NCBI GenBank assembly: GCA_015655015.1
Contig: JAATFV010000154.1
Location: 1-64,000, forward strand
Length of the DNA stretch: 64,000 bases
Source: Chitinophagales bacterium
GTDB lineage: Bacteria; Bacteroidota; Bacteroidia; Chitinophagales; Chitinophagaceae
Reading direction: 5' to 3'
Shown here in pieces: positions 1 through 7,663 of the stretch (positions are counted from its first letter, which is position 1; each line of letters starts with the position of its first letter). Made by a program: the position numbers and the translations under genes. A model generated the notes under the pieces. That model was not told where the DNA came from and searched no databases. It saw nothing but the letters and a program-made list of their open reading frames with translations.

Positions 1-1
1 A

Positions 2-550
2 TACATTCCCCAGCATCTTTTCAATATGGCATTCGGCATCCTGCTGATCGCCCTCGCCATCTTTCTTTTCTACAAGACACTAAGGCCCGCGGCTGTCCAT
101 GAAACTACCCGGCAGGAAGGCAAGGGCTGGATCCATCATTGTCTTACGGATAGTCAGGGCTCCAGCTTTAATTATACATACAACCAGCCTTATGGCATTA
201 TCGTCAGCATCCTGGTGGGATTTTTATCCCCCCTGCTCGGGATCGGGGGCGGGATCATCCATGTCCCTGCCATGGTGAACTGGCTGCAATTTCCAGTATA
301 CATCGCTACCGCCACCTCCCATTTTATCCTGGCCATTATGTCAACGGTCAGCGTAGTCGTCCATGCCCTCAAAGGCAGCTATAAAGACCCTGCTGTCCTT
401 AAAATGGTACTGGCCCTCTCCGTTGGTGTTATACCCGGGGCCCAGCTGGGCGCCTTGCTCTCCCATAAGATCAAAAGCAGGACAATCATCCAGATCCTGG
501 CGGTCTGCCTCATCCTGGTAGGAGTGAGGATCCTGTTGAAGAGCTTTTAG
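2..550 (+). CDS. TSUP (TauE/SafE) family membrane exporter, 5'-truncated by window edge
   Basis: This is the C-terminal part of a sulfite exporter TauE/SafE family permease, an inner-membrane carrier for small anions or sulfur compounds. The frame is open from base 2 (Y-I-P-Q-H-L-F-N) and the first ATG at 26 lies inside a membrane segment, so the true start is upstream of the window. Visible are a first TM helix (residues about 1-16 after the ATG), a hydrophilic cytoplasmic loop, then a glycine-rich TM with the family-typical GIGGGIIHVPAM motif, a TM after TATSHF, and two C-terminal TMs ending in ILLKSF. Substrate cannot be told from sequence. It lies 84 bp before the copper island and may be unrelated to it. 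The last 3 bases of the gene and stop codon are copied in a tandem repeat just downstream. Confidence 0.85.
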   Translation, partial: YIPQHLFNMAFGILLIALAIFLFYKTLRPAAVHETTRQEGKGWIHHCLTDSQGSSFNYTYNQPYGIIVSILVGFLSPLLGIGGGIIHVPAMVNWLQFPVYIATATSHFILAIMSTVSVVVHALKGSYKDPAVLKMVLALSVGVIPGAQLGALLSHKIKSRTIIQILAVCLILVGVRILLKSF

Positions 551-576
551 AGTTCTGTTGAGGAGCTTTTAGAGCT
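533..576 (+). repeat. 22-bp tandem duplication across the stop codon of the TSUP gene
   Basis: Two adjacent 22-bp units (533-554 and 555-576) share 20 of 22 bases, core GAGCTTTTAGAG. The TAG stop of the upstream gene (548-550) lies in unit 1 and is repeated at 570-572 in unit 2. It is one of four comparable 3'-end repeats in the first 12.2 kb. Confidence 0.85.
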
Positions 577-591
577 TTAACAAGACATAAT

Positions 592-621
592 TTTGAAATA
601 GCCATAATATTTCTACCTTTA
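592..621 (+). promoter_or_regulatory. Bacteroidota-type promoter for the HYC_CC_PP gene
   Basis: A -33 box TTTG (592-595) is followed after 18 bp by TACCTTTA (614-621), 7 of 8 matches to the Bacteroidota -7 consensus TAnnTTTG. The start codon is at 635, so the leader would be very short. It is placed where a promoter of the metal island is expected. Confidence 0.5.
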
Positions 622-634
622 TGGGGAATTCTCC

Positions 635-1054
635 ATGAAAAAGTTTTTTGCAACCATATTAGCCGTTATCTACCTTTCTACCTCGATGGGGATGACGGTT
701 CATTTGCATTATTGCATGGGAAAACTCTTTTCCTGGGACCTGGCAGGCCGTCAGGATAAAAAGGATTGCAGCCGTTGCGGGATGCCCAAAGGCAGTGCCG
801 ACAGGCACTCCAGGATCATGAAAAGCGGCTGTTGCAAGGACACCCAAACAGTCGTAAAGCTGGATAAAGACCAGAAAGCCACAGAATCAGCGTATAAGTT
901 TTTCAATCTTTCTTTAGATGCAGTATCAGGCAATTTTGTAAGTCTGCCTGACCGTTATGTTTCCTCTTTTATAGTTGATTATCCTACGACCAATGCTCCG
1001 CCCGACCCTGATAAGGTCCCTTTATTTATTCGTAATTGCCATTTCCGTATTTGA
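635..1054 (+). CDS. HYC_CC_PP family small secreted protein
   Basis: A 139-residue protein with an N-terminal signal peptide or TM (MKKFFATILAVIYLSTSMG), then the family signatures that give it its descriptive name: HYC (HLHYCMGKL, about residue 25-27), a CC pair (SGCCKDTQ) and a PP near the C-terminus (NAPPDPDK). It has additional cysteines in DCSRCGMPKG and many His/Met residues. Such proteins are found in Bacteroidota next to heavy-metal efflux genes; the biochemical role is not known. The conserved Cys/His suggest periplasmic metal binding (inference). It has its own promoter-like element just upstream and is the first gene of the copper island. Confidence 0.75.
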   Translation: MKKFFATILAVIYLSTSMGMTVHLHYCMGKLFSWDLAGRQDKKDCSRCGMPKGSADRHSRIMKSGCCKDTQTVVKLDKDQKATESAYKFFNLSLDAVSGNFVSLPDRYVSSFIVDYPTTNAPPDPDKVPLFIRNCHFRI

Positions 1055-1072
1055 TTTTCTTCCTGGTGTGTC

Positions 1073-1092
1073 ACCCGGCTTTCTGCCCGGGT
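1073..1092 (+). terminator. Weak hairpin after the HYC_CC_PP gene, in the 1055-1280 intergenic gap
   Basis: Arms ACCCGG (1073-1078) and CCGGGT (1087-1092) enclose an 8-nt loop, followed by a GT-rich stretch rather than a clean T run. It may be a weak terminator. The remainder of the 226-bp gap to the next gene is AT-rich and I see no other feature in it. Confidence 0.3.
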
Positions 1093-1280
1093 TGGGGTTT
1101 GCTGCTTATTAGCCCCTTTCTATATTAATTCCCTTATTTATTTTCTGATCAGGTAGTTCCGTTCTACGGCTATCACCTTATCATTCAACTTTTTAAAATA
1201 GGAAACTGTTTTTCATTGCTATCCTTACCCGCGGAAAATCGTAATCAATCATTTATCTACAAATATCAAAAACAAAAAAA

Positions 1281-1568
1281 ATGAAAAAGCTCCTCATTCT
1301 CCTCCTCATGCTGACAGGCTCCATCGCAACTTTCGCCCAAAACGCGAAAGACACCTTACCGAAGGGAAAAACAAAAACAACCACAACAGCTAAGGTCGTG
1401 TACACCTGCCCCATGCACCCGGAAGTAACCAGTGATAAACCGGGCAAATGTCCAAAATGTGGAATGACCCTGGTAAAAAAGAAACCGGCGGCAAAGAATA
1501 ACGACATGCAAGGCATGAAGATGGACGGCTCCATGAAAGGCATGAAGATGGACAGCAGCAAGCATTAA
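1281..1568 (+). CDS. Secreted heavy-metal-binding-domain (HMBD) protein
   Basis: A 95-residue exported protein. Residues 1-19 form a signal peptide (MKKLLILLLMLTGSIATFAQ). It is followed by a Lys/Thr linker and one HMBD module, YTCPMHPEV...PGKCPKCGMTLV, with the paired Cys-Pro-Met-His and CPxCGM elements that bind soft metals in this family. The C-terminus is Met/Lys/His-rich with a repeated GMKMDGSMK / GMKMDSSKH motif. It probably acts as a periplasmic Cu(I)/Ag(I) sponge or donor to the RND pump encoded 20 bp downstream (inference from context). The same HMBD module occurs at the N-terminus of both adaptors of this cluster. Confidence 0.8.
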   Translation: MKKLLILLLMLTGSIATFAQNAKDTLPKGKTKTTTTAKVVYTCPMHPEVTSDKPGKCPKCGMTLVKKKPAAKNNDMQGMKMDGSMKGMKMDSSKH

Positions 1569-1588
1569 AAAGACATCAACTCAAAAAA

Positions 1589-2887
1589 ATGGTTCAGAAA
1601 CTGATCGAACTATCCCTTCGTAACAGGTACCTGGTGCTGGCAGCAGCGCTGGGCCTGTTTGCCTGGGGCATATTCGCCGTAAAGCAAAACCCCATTGATG
1701 CCATTCCCGACCTGTCCGAAAACCAGGTCATCGTATTCACCGAATGGATGGGACGCAGCCCCCAGATCATCGAAGACCAGGTCACCTTTCCCCTCGTCTC
1801 TAATCTGCAGGGCATCCCCAATGTCAGGAACATCCGGGGGACCTCCATGTTCGGAATGAGCTTCGTTTATATCATCTTTGACGATAAGACAGATAATTAT
1901 TGGGCCCGCACGAGGGTGCTCGAAAGATTAAACTATGCCCAGCGCCTGTTACCGCAAGACGTAACGCCGACCTTAGGACCCGATGGCACCGGCGTAGGCC
2001 ATGTTCTGTGGTACACCCTGGACGCCCCTGGCCTGGACCTGGGAGAACAAAGAGCTTTACAGGACTGGTATATCAAATTCGGATTGCAAACTGTCCCCGG
2101 CGTAGCCGAGATAGCCTCCTTCGGCGGCTTTGAAAAACAATACCAGCTCGTCGTCGACCCCGTCAAGCTCCAATTCTACAACGTCTCCCTGACCGACGTC
2201 ATGAGCAAAGTAAAGGCCAACAACAACGACGTAGGCGGGCGGAAATTCGAGATGAGCGATATGTCCTATATTATCCGCGGGCTGGGTTACATCAAAAACA
2301 AAGAAGACCTGGAAAACATCGGACTAACCAATAACAAGGGCATTCCCGTCCGGGTAAAAGACATCGGTACCGTACAACTGGGCGGGGACTTACGCCTCGG
2401 CATCTTCGATCAGAACGGAGCAGGTGAAGTCGTCGGCGGCATCGTCGTCATGCGCAACGGGGAAAATGCGGACAGGGTCATCAACGCCGTCAAAGAAAAA
2501 ATGAAGGATGTGGAAAAGGGATTGCCGGAAGGCGTTCACTTTAAGATCGCTTACGACCGCAGCACCCTGATCGAGGCCGCGATAGCCAACATCAAAGGCA
2601 AGCTCGGGGAAGAAATGCTCGCCGTCTCTCTCATCGTCATCCTGTTATTATTCCACTGGCGCAGCGCTATGAGCATCATCATCCAGATCCCCATCACCAT
2701 CTCCATCAGCTTTATCCTGCTCAACGCCTTCGGCCTGTCCTCCAATATCATGTCCCTCACCGGTATTGCCCTGGCCATCGGCGTCATCGTAGATAACGGC
2801 ATCATCATGTCGGAAAATTCTTACCGGAATCTCGCCGAGTGGCAAGCGAGTCATTCACCGAATAAATCACACCCCAATGGCATCTAA
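1589..2887 (+). CDS. cusA: CusA/CzcA-type RND heavy-metal efflux pump, N-terminal part (frameshifted gene)
   Basis: N-terminal 432 residues of a heavy-metal-efflux RND permease, an inner-membrane proton antiporter that feeds periplasmic or cytoplasmic Cu/Ag (or Co/Zn/Cd) to a tripartite channel. It shows TM1 (residues about 15-33), the conserved IDAIPDLSENQVIV stretch, the first porter domain, and TM2-TM4 ending in the family motif GVIVDNGIIMSENSYRNLAEW. It then stops at TAA 2885-2887 in the cytoplasmic loop, after HSPNKSHPNGI. The remaining domains follow in the +1 frame (2877-4814); full-length relatives are about 1040-1050 residues. Either the gene is broken, or two coupled polypeptides are made, or the sequence has a one-base error. 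A C4 run at 2872-2875 is a possible site. It lies 20 bp after the HMBD gene. Confidence 0.85.
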   Translation: MVQKLIELSLRNRYLVLAAALGLFAWGIFAVKQNPIDAIPDLSENQVIVFTEWMGRSPQIIEDQVTFPLVSNLQGIPNVRNIRGTSMFGMSFVYIIFDDKTDNYWARTRVLERLNYAQRLLPQDVTPTLGPDGTGVGHVLWYTLDAPGLDLGEQRALQDWYIKFGLQTVPGVAEIASFGGFEKQYQLVVDPVKLQFYNVSLTDVMSKVKANNNDVGGRKFEMSDMSYIIRGLGYIKNKEDLENIGLTNNKGIPVRVKDIGTVQLGGDLRLGIFDQNGAGEVVGGIVVMRNGENADRVINAVKEKMKDVEKGLPEGVHFKIAYDRSTLIEAAIANIKGKLGEEMLAVSLIVILLLFHWRSAMSIIIQIPITISISFILLNAFGLSSNIMSLTGIALAIGVIVDNGIIMSENSYRNLAEWQASHSPNKSHPNGI

Positions 2888-4814
2888 AAAAATACCAGGC
2901 AAAAGAAATGACTACTACCGTATTCCATTCGCGGAACGCCTTGCCATTATCGAACGATCCTGCAAGCAGGTATCCCGGGGAGTCTTCTTTTCCACCATCA
3001 TCATCGTCACCTCTTTCCTGCCCGTCTTCCTGTTGACAGGGCAGGAAGGGAAGCTGTTCCACCCTTTAGCCTATACCAAGTCCTTTATCCTGCTGGTGGA
3101 TGCGTTCCTGGTCGTCACCCTGGCGCCGGTATTGATCTCCTTCTTCATGCGCGGCCGTTTCCACAACGACCATGCCAATCCCGTCAACCGGGTACTGGAA
3201 AAGATGTACGAACCCCTGATAAAATGGTGTATCCGCTGGCGGAAAACTACCATCGGCATCAATATCCTGGCCCTGCTGATCAGCATTCCCCTGATCCTGA
3301 GCTTAGGCAGAGAGTTCATGCCGCCATTGGATGAAGGATCGCTGCTTTTCATGCCCGTAACCCTGCCCGATGTCTCCAACTCCGAAGTCAAACGGATCTT
3401 ACAGGTACAGGACAAGATCATCAAATCCGAGCCTGAAGTATTGAATGTGCTCGGTAAGGCCGGCAGAGCCAATACCGCCACCGATAATTCCCCTATCAGC
3501 ATGATAGAGACCATCGTCCTGCTGAAACCCAAATCACAATGGCGTCCGGGTGTCACCAAAGAAGCTATTATCAATGAGCTTAACAGCAAACTGCAGATAC
3601 CCGGCGTCACGAACGGCTGGACACAGCCCATCATCAACCGGATCAACATGCTGTCCACCGGTATCCGCACGGATGTCGGAGTCAAGGTCTATGGGCAGAA
3701 CCTCGATACCATCTATGCCTTCGCCCAGAAAGTAAAAACGGAGCTGCAGGGGATCGGAGGAGTAAAAGATCTATATGTGGAGCCCATCACCGGCGGAAAA
3801 TACATTGACATCAATATCCGGCGCAATGAGATCGCCCGGTACGGACTCAGCATCGATGACGTGAACACCGTCATAGAAAGCGCATTAGGCGGCACCAGGC
3901 TCACCACCACCATCGAAGGCCGGCGCCGCTTCTCCGTCAACGCCCGTTACGCCCAGGACTTCCGGGACAATATCGGGGCGCTGAATCGCCTGTCCGTGCA
4001 GACCATGTTATTAGGTCCCATCCCTTTAAGCGCCGTCGCAGATATAAAGATCACAGAAGGTCCTCCTATGATCAATTCTGAGAACGCCTTATTGCGGGGC
4101 ACCGTTCTTTTCAACGTACGCGACCGGGACCTGGCCGGCACCGTACAGGAATCCCAGGACAGGCTCAATAAAATGCTGACCCGCCTGCCCAAAGGTTATT
4201 TCCTGGAATGGAGCGGCCAGTATGAGAACCTGATCAGCGGAGAAAGAACTTTAAAGCTCATCTTACCCATTGTGCTGGTTGTTATCTTTATCTCGATGTA
4301 CTTCGCTTTCCGATCCGCCCGCGAAGCCTTCCTGAGTTTGATCACCATCCCCTTTGCCCTGATCGGCGGCGTTTATATAGTCTACTTCTGGGGAGTCAAC
4401 CTGTCCGTAGCCGTAGCTGTCGGCTTCATCGCTCTCTTCGGCCTGGCCGTGGAAACCGGCATCGTCATGGTCATCTACCTCAATGACGCCATGCTGCAGC
4501 TGGTCGCCGCCAGGGGAAACAGCAAAGACACCATCACCAATGCCGATCTACGGGAATATGTAATAGCAGGAGCTGCCAAAAGACTGCGGCCCAAACTGAT
4601 GACCGTATGTGTATCCCTGTTCGGTCTTATTCCTATTTTATGGAGTTCCGGCGTCGGCAGCGATGTCATGAAACCCATTGTGCTGCCTATGATCGGCGGG
4701 GTCTTTACCTCCTCCATCCACATACTGCTGGTCACGCCCATCATTTTCCTGATGAGCAAGGAATATGAACTAAGGCGACATGGAAAGATAGATGTAATGG
4801 AAGTAAAACATTAA
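2877..4814 (+). CDS. cusA: CusA/CzcA-type RND heavy-metal efflux pump, C-terminal part (frameshifted gene)
   Basis: Continuation of the pump in the +1 frame, overlapping the upstream part by 11 bp (ATG 2877). Strong family similarity starts at about AERLAIIERSCKQVSRG (residues 19-35) and runs to the end: TM5-TM6 (FFSTIIIVTSFLPVFLLTG), TM7, the second porter domain with NTATDNSPISMIETIV and INRINMLSTGIRTDVGVKV, then TM8-TM12 (GFIALFGLAVETGIVMVIYL). No stop or missing motif is seen inside. The frame is open upstream of the ATG back to at least 2820, so a frameshift anywhere between about 2820 and 2884 would rejoin the two parts. No Shine-Dalgarno is visible before 2877. It is followed after 3 bp by the TolC-like gene, so the pump genes read as one operon. 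Confidence 0.85.
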   Translation: MASKKIPGKRNDYYRIPFAERLAIIERSCKQVSRGVFFSTIIIVTSFLPVFLLTGQEGKLFHPLAYTKSFILLVDAFLVVTLAPVLISFFMRGRFHNDHANPVNRVLEKMYEPLIKWCIRWRKTTIGINILALLISIPLILSLGREFMPPLDEGSLLFMPVTLPDVSNSEVKRILQVQDKIIKSEPEVLNVLGKAGRANTATDNSPISMIETIVLLKPKSQWRPGVTKEAIINELNSKLQIPGVTNGWTQPIINRINMLSTGIRTDVGVKVYGQNLDTIYAFAQKVKTELQGIGGVKDLYVEPITGGKYIDINIRRNEIARYGLSIDDVNTVIESALGGTRLTTTIEGRRRFSVNARYAQDFRDNIGALNRLSVQTMLLGPIPLSAVADIKITEGPPMINSENALLRGTVLFNVRDRDLAGTVQESQDRLNKMLTRLPKGYFLEWSGQYENLISGERTLKLILPIVLVVIFISMYFAFRSAREAFLSLITIPFALIGGVYIVYFWGVNLSVAVAVGFIALFGLAVETGIVMVIYLNDAMLQLVAARGNSKDTITNADLREYVIAGAAKRLRPKLMTVCVSLFGLIPILWSSGVGSDVMKPIVLPMIGGVFTSSIHILLVTPIIFLMSKEYELRRHGKIDVMEVKH

Positions 4815-4817
4815 TGT

Positions 4818-6233
4818 ATGCAAAAGTCAATTATTATACTCCTCATTCTTTTTATAGGACAGGTCAAAGCCCGTTCCCAATCGGTCACAGGGCAGAGTGA
4901 GGTCCGCTCACAATCTACGATAGAACAGTCCGAAGCCCGCTCCCGGTCTACCATGAAGCAGTCCGAAACCCCTTACCGGTCTGCCCTGGAACAGCCCGCG
5001 GTCCGTTCCGGATCTACCATAGACCAGCCTGATATCCCTTCCCGGTCTACCCTGAACCTGGAAGAGATCCTGTCCTTCATTACGGCCAACCATCCCTCCG
5101 TAAAGATGTACGATGCCGACATCCGCTCTTCTGACGAAGCCGCCAAAGGAGCCCGGAGCTGGGACGCTCCCGAGCTGGGCACCGGTCTGTGGATGACGCC
5201 GTATAATCCGTCTTTATGGAAAAGGAACGCCGACGGCAGCAACGGCATGGGGCAATACATGATCTCCGCCCAACAAATGATCCCCAATAAAAAAGAGCTC
5301 GACGCCAACGAAAAATACCTTCGGGCTGTCTCCGCCGCCAGCAAGGAATCAAAACAGGCCAATCTGAACGAACTCTATGCCGCCGCTAAAATGAGCTATT
5401 ACACCTGGCTCATCACAGAAAAAAAGCTCAAAGTCCTCGATGACAACGAAAAGCTGCTCCATTTCATGATCCAAAGCACAGAGATCCGTTATAAGAACAA
5501 CCTGGGCAAGCTGAACGCCTACTATAAGGCAAAGGCAGAGCTGGGAGACATCCAAAATCAGCGTATCCAATGGCAAAATGAGATCATTCAGCAGCAGATT
5601 CGCCTGAATACCTTAATGAACAAAGATATCCATGGGATATTTTCCATCGACACCAGCTATACCATCAAAGACTATAGCCCCGCAGATAGCAGCTACTTCG
5701 GGCAGACCCGCAGTGATATAAAAGCCGTTCAAAAAAATATCGACCTCACCTATTTGCAGCAGGACCTGGAGCGGGCCAGGCTGAAACCCCAATTCGGCGT
5801 CCAGTACGATCATATGTTCGGCTTCGGCGGCCAGCCCATGCAATATACCCTGATGGCTACGGTTAAGCTGCCCATGGCAGCCTGGTCCTCCAGGAGCAGC
5901 AAAGCCAGTATCGAAAGTCTGAAATGGAAAGAGCAGTCCCTTGCCCAACAAAAACAAGTCATGATCAACGAAGCCACCGGCCAGATGCAAGGGCTGTCTG
6001 CCGCCATCGCCAGTAAAAAACAGCAGATACAGCTCTTCGAATTAAACATCATCCCTGCCCTGCAAAAGAACTACCAGGTCCTTCAGCTCGGCTATGAACA
6101 GAATACCGGAGAGCTATTCGAGCTGCTCGACGCCTGGACGACACTGTATAGATCCCGGATGGAATACTTACAACAGGTCCAGGACCTGCTGGTTATGCAA
6201 ACGGAGATGGATAAAATACTCCAACAAAATTAA
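4818..6233 (+). CDS. TolC-family outer-membrane efflux channel (CusC-like)
   Basis: A 471-residue outer-membrane factor that would form the exit duct of the tripartite metal pump. Residues 1-18 are a signal peptide (IIILLILFIGQVKA). Residues 19-84 are six 11-residue degenerate repeats (RSxSTxxQSEx) not expected in TolC proteins. From about residue 84 (LEEILSFITANHPSVK) come the two long alpha-helical OEP repeats with the QQMIPNKKELDANEKYLRA helix and the C-terminal YRSRMEYLQQVQDLLVMQTEMD. Its start is 3 bp after the pump gene. It precedes two adaptor genes, so all parts of one RND system are together. The repeat tract probably sits in the periplasm as a flexible N-terminal extension (inference). 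Confidence 0.88.
   Translation: MQKSIIILLILFIGQVKARSQSVTGQSEVRSQSTIEQSEARSRSTMKQSETPYRSALEQPAVRSGSTIDQPDIPSRSTLNLEEILSFITANHPSVKMYDADIRSSDEAAKGARSWDAPELGTGLWMTPYNPSLWKRNADGSNGMGQYMISAQQMIPNKKELDANEKYLRAVSAASKESKQANLNELYAAAKMSYYTWLITEKKLKVLDDNEKLLHFMIQSTEIRYKNNLGKLNAYYKAKAELGDIQNQRIQWQNEIIQQQIRLNTLMNKDIHGIFSIDTSYTIKDYSPADSSYFGQTRSDIKAVQKNIDLTYLQQDLERARLKPQFGVQYDHMFGFGGQPMQYTLMATVKLPMAAWSSRSSKASIESLKWKEQSLAQQKQVMINEATGQMQGLSAAIASKKQQIQLFELNIIPALQKNYQVLQLGYEQNTGELFELLDAWTTLYRSRMEYLQQVQDLLVMQTEMDKILQQN
4872..5069 (+). repeat. Six in-frame 33-bp tandem repeats in the TolC-like gene
   Basis: Six units of exactly 33 bp follow the signal-peptide codons. They encode RSQSVTGQSEV, RSQSTIEQSEA, RSRSTMKQSET, PYRSALEQPAV, RSGSTIDQPDI and PSRSTLNLEEI. 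The units have diverged but keep length and frame. The last unit merges into the conserved start of the OEP domain. Confidence 0.9.
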
Positions 6234-6237
6234 AGCC

Positions 6238-7617
6238 ATGCCAAAAAGAAGTCTACACATACCGGTCTGTATAGGGATTCCTCTCATTAGCATTACCCTG
6301 CTGGCAATTGGCTGCAACCAGCACCCGAACGGATCACCGGCTAACCAGGCTACCAGCCAGTCCGCCTCGTCCATCGGCCAGTCTGCATCGTCTACGAACC
6401 AGGCCACCCCATCCGCCAGCCAGGCGGCCACGGCGTCGGACAGCACATTCACCGGCCAAACTGTAGAAGACATCTATACCTGTCCGATGCACCCCCAGAT
6501 AAGAGAACATCATCCCGGTAGCTGCCCCATCTGCGGGATGACCCTGGTAAAAAAAGAATTCAGCACAGCAGAAGCGAAAAATTCAACGGTTGACCTCAAT
6601 ACCCTGCTCAAGCCAACGAATAGCGCTGTCGTATCCGGCATCCCGGTCACTGCCTTACAACAAACCAGTCAATCCCTGCCCATAGAAGTGTTAGGCAGGG
6701 TGGATTATGATACCCGGCAGGTACAGACGATTGCTGCCAGGATCTCCGGCAGGATCGAAAAGCTGTATGTCAAATACCGGTACCAGCATATACACACAGG
6801 AGATAAGATCATGGACATTTACAGCCCCGAGCTCGTCACCGCCCAGCAGGACCTGTTATTCGTCCTGCATAACGATCCCGGCAATAGTGCCCTGCTGGAT
6901 GCCGCCCGCACCAGGCTGTTATTACTCGGCATGGACGCCCAACAATTGCAGGAGGTCACCCGGTCCGGTAAGCCGCTGTATAAGGTGACGGTCTATTCCC
7001 ACTATACAGGACATATCCATGAAGCCGGCAATATGACCCAGCCTCCCGACATAGGAACGGCCCCCATGGACCTTTCAAAGGAACCGGGGGAGCTGCCTAT
7101 CAAAGAAGGCATGTATATACAAAAAGGGCAAACGGTTTTTCAGCTGTTCAATACCGACCAAAGCTGGATCATCCTAAACCTTTTTGCCGGCAGCTCCTCC
7201 CTGGTAAAGAGGGGGTCGCCCCTCACCATCACACCTGAGACGGCGCCCGATCAACCCTTCGAAGCCGCCATCAGCTACATCGAACCCTTTTACCGGGAGG
7301 GCAGCAAGACCCTCGCTGCCAGGGTTTATTTTGATAATGCCCGTAAAAAGCTGCCCATCGGCAGCCAGGTATCAGCCATCATCCGGGGAGTTACAGGTCC
7401 CGGCGACTGGTTGCCCAGGGAAGCTGTCTTGTCCCTCGGATTGCACCAGGTCGTCCTCAAAAAGGAAAACGGCTTCTTCCAGGTCAGCGCTGTACAAACC
7501 GGCATCACAACAGACAGCCTGATTCAGATCACAAGCGGACTAAGCTCACAGGATAGTGTAGCTGCTAATGCCCAATTCTTGATGGACAGCGAAAGTTTTA
7601 TAAAAGTAAAAGAATAG
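6238..7617 (+). CDS. RND efflux periplasmic adaptor (CusB-like lipoprotein) with N-terminal HMBD
   Basis: A 459-residue membrane-fusion protein linking the RND pump to the TolC-like channel. I take ATG 6238, 4 bp after the channel gene; a longer frame from 6094 would overlap that gene by 140 bp. The N-terminus is a lipoprotein signal (lipobox LLAIGC, Cys about 24), then a Ser/Ala/Gln-rich low-complexity linker, then an HMBD module (YTCPMHPQI...CPICGMTLV, about residues 81-104). From about 135 comes the CusB fold: beta-barrel/lipoyl half VDYDTRQVQTIAARISGRIEKLYV, a helical hairpin (YSPELVTAQQDLLFVL), the second lipoyl half and membrane-proximal domain ending FLMDSESFIKVKE. Family members pass Cu(I)/Ag(I) to CusA. 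Confidence 0.88.
   Translation: MPKRSLHIPVCIGIPLISITLLAIGCNQHPNGSPANQATSQSASSIGQSASSTNQATPSASQAATASDSTFTGQTVEDIYTCPMHPQIREHHPGSCPICGMTLVKKEFSTAEAKNSTVDLNTLLKPTNSAVVSGIPVTALQQTSQSLPIEVLGRVDYDTRQVQTIAARISGRIEKLYVKYRYQHIHTGDKIMDIYSPELVTAQQDLLFVLHNDPGNSALLDAARTRLLLLGMDAQQLQEVTRSGKPLYKVTVYSHYTGHIHEAGNMTQPPDIGTAPMDLSKEPGELPIKEGMYIQKGQTVFQLFNTDQSWIILNLFAGSSSLVKRGSPLTITPETAPDQPFEAAISYIEPFYREGSKTLAARVYFDNARKKLPIGSQVSAIIRGVTGPGDWLPREAVLSLGLHQVVLKKENGFFQVSAVQTGITTDSLIQITSGLSSQDSVAANAQFLMDSESFIKVKE
6343..6435 (+). repeat. Low-complexity NQA/SQS repeat tract in adaptor 1
   Basis: Codons 36-66 of the adaptor encode imperfect repeats of NQAT(S/P)-SQSASS-type units directly after the lipobox. DNA units such as AACCAGGC(T/C)ACC and GCCAGTC(C/T)GC recur. 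It is likely a flexible tether between lipid anchor and HMBD. Confidence 0.65.
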
Positions 7618-7663
7618 GTAAGGCATGTCAGCCATGTATGAATATTATTTAAAAAAAACAAAT

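Noticed and set aside
3071..3685. 204-codon open frame on the minus strand inside the pump gene
   Set aside because: Shadow of a conserved coding region; its translation resembles no family and is low in structure-like patterns.
6094..6237. Longer N-terminus for adaptor 1
   Set aside because: It would overlap the TolC-like gene by 140 bp and place a Cys/Arg-rich segment before a perfect lipoprotein signal.
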